From positions 124,001 to 188,000 of the forward strand of contig NZ_JACZCS010000031.1 of NCBI RefSeq assembly GCF_014904745.1: 64,000 bases of DNA, written 5' to 3'. This document shows, one piece after another, positions 61,995 through 64,000 of this stretch. The position numbers were made by a program, and so were the translations under genes. Below the pieces are notes generated by a model. The model was not told where the DNA came from and searched no databases. It worked only from the letters and a program-made list of their open reading frames with translations. The stretch comes from Oricola nitratireducens. Its GTDB lineage: Bacteria; Pseudomonadota; Alphaproteobacteria; Rhizobiales; Rhizobiaceae. The stretch's first letter is position 1. Every line of letters starts with the position of its first letter.

Positions 61995-63422
61995 CTACTC
62001 CTCCAGCACCCAGGTATCCTTGGTGCCGCCGCCCTGGCTCGAATTGACGACCAGCGACCCCTTCTTCAATGCCACCCGCGTCAGCCCTCCGGGCGTGATG
62101 TTGATCCCCTGCGGCGAAACCAGAACGAAGGGCCTGAGATCGACGTGGCGCGGGGCAAGCCCCTTCTTCGTCAGGATCGGCACGGTGGAAAGCGACAGCG
62201 TCGGCTGGGCGATGTAGTTGCCGGGCCTTGCCTTGAGCTTTTCCCGGAACGCCGCGATCTCGCGCTTCGAGGCCGCCGGCCCGACCAGCATGCCGTAGCC
62301 GCCGGAGCCGTGCACCTCCTTGACGACGAGTTCGTCCAGATGCTCGAGCACATAGGCCAGCGAGTCGTCCTCCGAGCAGCGCCATGTCGGCACGTTCTTC
62401 AGGATCGCGGTCTCGCCGGTATAGAACTCGACGATGTCGGGCATGTAGGAATAGATCGCCTTGTCGTCGGCGATGCCGGTTCCCGGCGCGTTGGCGATCG
62501 TGATGGCGCCCGCGCGATAGACATCCATGATGCCCGGAACGCCGAGCATCGACTGCGGATTGAAATTCAGCGGATCGAGGAAATCGTCGTCGACCCGGCG
62601 ATAGATGACGTCGATCGGGGTGTAGCCCCTTGTCGTGCGCATCGCGATGCGCCCGTCGACGACGCGCAAATCATGTCCCTCGACAAGTTCGGCGCCCATC
62701 TGGTCGGCCAGGAAGGCGTGTTCAAAATAGGCGGAGTTGTGGATGCCCGGCGTCAGGACCGCGACGACGGGCTTGCCCGAACAGGCGGCCGGCGCGCAGG
62801 CGCCCAGCGAGCGGCGCAGGTTCTTGGGATAATCGCTGACCGGCTGCACGCGAATATTCGCGAACAGCTCGGGAAACATCTGCAGCATGGTTTCCCGGTT
62901 CTCCAGCATGTAGGAGACGCCCGACGGCGTGCGCGCATTGTCCTCCAGCACGTAGAACTGGTCCTCGCCGGTGCGCACGATGTCGGTGCCGACGATGTGG
63001 GTGTAGATGTTGCCCGGTGGCTGGACGCCGATCATCTGGGGCAGGAAGGCGTCGTTGCTGGCGATCAGCTCGACCGGGATGCGGCCGGCGCGCAGGATCT
63101 CCTGGCGATGATAGATATCGTAGAGAAACGCGTTGATGGCGCGCACACGCTGCTCGATGCCGCGCGAAAGGCGGGCCCATTCGCGCCCCGAGATCACCCG
63201 CGGAACGATATCGAACGGGATCAGACGCTCGGCTGCCTCTTCCTGGCCGTAGACATTGAAGGTGATGCCGGTCCGGCGGAAAAACGTTTCCGCCTCCTTG
63301 GACTTGCGCGTCAGCCGTGCCGTATCCTCGGCGACGAACCAGTCGTGATATTGCCTGTATGGCGAGCGTGGCCGGTCATCACCGCCCAGCATCTCGTCAA
63401 AGATACCTTCCGTTCGCTCCAT
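61995..63422 (-). CDS. Circularly permuted type 2 ATP-grasp protein (COG2308)
   Basis: A 475-residue protein with the permuted ATP-grasp fold, predicted to form amide or peptide bonds using ATP. Visible blocks include PFDIVPRVISGREWARLSRGIEQRVRA, VLEDNARTPSGVSYMLENR, VIYRRVDDDFLDPL and VVKEVHGSGGYGMLVGP, with DLRPFVLVSP and GSLVVNSSQGGGTKDTWVLEE at the end. It is the first gene of the ATP-grasp / alpha-E / transglutaminase / Anbu operon. The 94-base AT-rich gap upstream (around 63480-63515) should hold the promoter. Confidence 0.93.
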   Translation of the reverse strand: MERTEGIFDEMLGGDDRPRSPYRQYHDWFVAEDTARLTRKSKEAETFFRRTGITFNVYGQEEAAERLIPFDIVPRVISGREWARLSRGIEQRVRAINAFLYDIYHRQEILRAGRIPVELIASNDAFLPQMIGVQPPGNIYTHIVGTDIVRTGEDQFYVLEDNARTPSGVSYMLENRETMLQMFPELFANIRVQPVSDYPKNLRRSLGACAPAACSGKPVVAVLTPGIHNSAYFEHAFLADQMGAELVEGHDLRVVDGRIAMRTTRGYTPIDVIYRRVDDDFLDPLNFNPQSMLGVPGIMDVYRAGAITIANAPGTGIADDKAIYSYMPDIVEFYTGETAILKNVPTWRCSEDDSLAYVLEHLDELVVKEVHGSGGYGMLVGPAASKREIAAFREKLKARPGNYIAQPTLSLSTVPILTKKGLAPRHVDLRPFVLVSPQGINITPGGLTRVALKKGSLVVNSSQGGGTKDTWVLEE

Positions 63423-63516
63423 ACTGACAACACTATGTCATTGTTGCGAATGCGCAAGTGGCCGGCTGCCCAGACGGAAAGCATGCGGAAATTATTATTG
63501 CTTAAAAATTACGCAA

Positions 63517-63933
63517 TCAGCCCGTCTGGCACGCATGGCAGGTGCCGCGGATCTCGACGGTCGTCTTGCGCGGCACGAAGCCGGCGCCAACGGTCAGAGA
63601 CTTGAGCGACGAGACCAGTGCCGCGTCGGTGATCTCCGACACCTTGCCGCAAGTCTCGCAGATCGTGAAGGCGACGGCCGTGTGGGAATCGCAGCCGGGA
63701 TGGCGGCAGGCAACGAAGGCGTTGAGGCTTTCCAGCCGGTGGACCATGCCAAGGTCGAGAAGCTTGTCGAGCGCCCGGTAGACCTGCAGCGGCGCGCGCA
63801 GCCCCTGCGCGTTCAGTTGGTCGAGGATGTTGTAGGCGGTCAGCGGCGTGTCGGCATCCTCGAGGGTTTCGAAGACGAGGGCCTGGTTACGCGTGAGGTC
63901 GGATTTTTCGGCGTGATCGTGACGAACCGTCAT
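63517..63933 (-). CDS. zur: Fur-family zinc uptake regulator (Zur)
   Basis: A 138-residue metalloregulator. The N-terminal winged helix has LTAYNILDQLNAQGLRAPLQVYRALDKLLDLGMVHRLESLNAFVAC. Structural-zinc Cys pairs are Cys92/Cys95 (ICETCGKV) and Cys132/Cys135 (GTCHACQTG); His and Cys at 78-84 (HPGCDSH) suit the sensing site. Its start overlaps the stop of the upstream gene in ATGA, as in the znuC-znuB-zur order of rhizobia and Brucella. No Zur-box-like dyad was found in this window. Confidence 0.9.
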   Translation of the reverse strand: MTVRHDHAEKSDLTRNQALVFETLEDADTPLTAYNILDQLNAQGLRAPLQVYRALDKLLDLGMVHRLESLNAFVACRHPGCDSHTAVAFTICETCGKVSEITDAALVSSLKSLTVGAGFVPRKTTVEIRGTCHACQTG

Positions 63934-64000
63934 GGCGTGCGTCCTTCCTTTCCGCTGGCGCCCGCCTTTCCGCCGGCGCCCGCCAGCGCCGCGACCGGCA
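63930..64000 (-). CDS. C-terminal end of the gene upstream of zur, possibly znuB
   Basis: Read on the minus strand, an open frame enters from the right edge and ends with TGA at 63930-63932, inside the zur start codon. The visible residues are PVAALAGAGGKAGASGKEGRTP, a Gly/Ala-rich tail with a short repeat (GAGGKA, GASGKE) encoded by two 18-base near-copies at 63949-63984. Gene order in related bacteria suggests the zinc ABC permease ZnuB, but too little is present to confirm it. Confidence 0.45.
   Translation of the reverse strand, partial: PVAALAGAGGKAGASGKEGRTP

Noticed and set aside
1-64000. CRISPR arrays, tRNA/rRNA genes, insertion sequences, prophage or integrative element ends
   Set aside because: No spaced direct repeats, tRNA-like folds, transposase or integrase genes were seen; the repeats at 981-1136 are contiguous, without spacers.

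Overview
The window is a high-GC chromosomal segment of an alphaproteobacterium, most likely in the order Hyphomicrobiales (Rhizobiales). Evidence: a zwf-pgl-edd Entner-Doudoroff operon, an EcfG-type GGAAC-N16-CGTT promoter, a zur gene that overlaps the gene before it, an amino acid:[carrier protein] ligase module of the Bradyrhizobium/Agrobacterium kind, and an Anbu-type cluster. Genus was not determined. I found no tRNA, rRNA, insertion sequence, prophage or CRISPR array. The window looks like stable chromosome in which sugar-polymer, cell-envelope and small-molecule modules alternate with core metabolism.

Layout. 0-1 kb: the tail of an unknown gene overlapping a LuxR-type regulator, then four tandem 40-bp hairpin repeats. 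1.2-4 kb: a glutamine-synthetase-family enzyme with an FAD oxidase (PuuA/PuuB-like). 4-9.6 kb: a Pro/Glu/Ala-rich OmpA protein behind a stress promoter, a PAS protein, CorA, a FabH-like ketoacyl synthase and a small conserved protein. 9.6-14.3 kb (minus strand): aldehyde dehydrogenase, cupin, SDR and SLC13 permease. 14.4-18.5 kb: zwf-pgl-edd. 18.5-24.4 kb: MarR/GNAT, a gamma-glutamylcyclotransferase plus dipeptidase pair that fits glutathione breakdown, an AraC regulator facing a LysE exporter, and a CadR/PbrR-like MerR regulator facing a cation efflux protein.

24.5-31.5 kb is the most unusual block. It holds a stand-alone carrier protein, an acyl-CoA-dehydrogenase-like flavoprotein, a seryl-tRNA-synthetase-like amino acid:[carrier protein] ligase, a DUF1839 protein, a GH2 glycosidase and a glycosyltransferase-like protein, in one direction and with overlapping or nearly touching ends. 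It looks like a pathway that loads an amino acid on a carrier protein, modifies it and perhaps delivers it to a glycan or small molecule.

30.4-52 kb is a polysaccharide region: Wzx flippase, deacetylase, GT2, a tandem alpha/beta-hydrolase without a classical nucleophile serine, a polysaccharide co-polymerase, a Wzy/ligase-type protein, a GH5 glycanase, GT4, a WcaF-like acetyltransferase and UDP-glucose dehydrogenase. It is interrupted at 45-48.6 kb by a flavin reductase, a copper chaperone pair, a GlxA-type regulator and folD, then resumes with a second co-polymerase, a WecG/TagA transferase and a GT4. No initiating phosphoglycosyltransferase or outer-membrane export protein lies in the window.

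52-64 kb: proC-GST; livGFHM with livK in the opposite orientation behind a shared terminator; the four-gene cluster ATP-grasp / alpha-E / transglutaminase / Anbu protease; and zur with the last codons of its upstream partner at the right edge.
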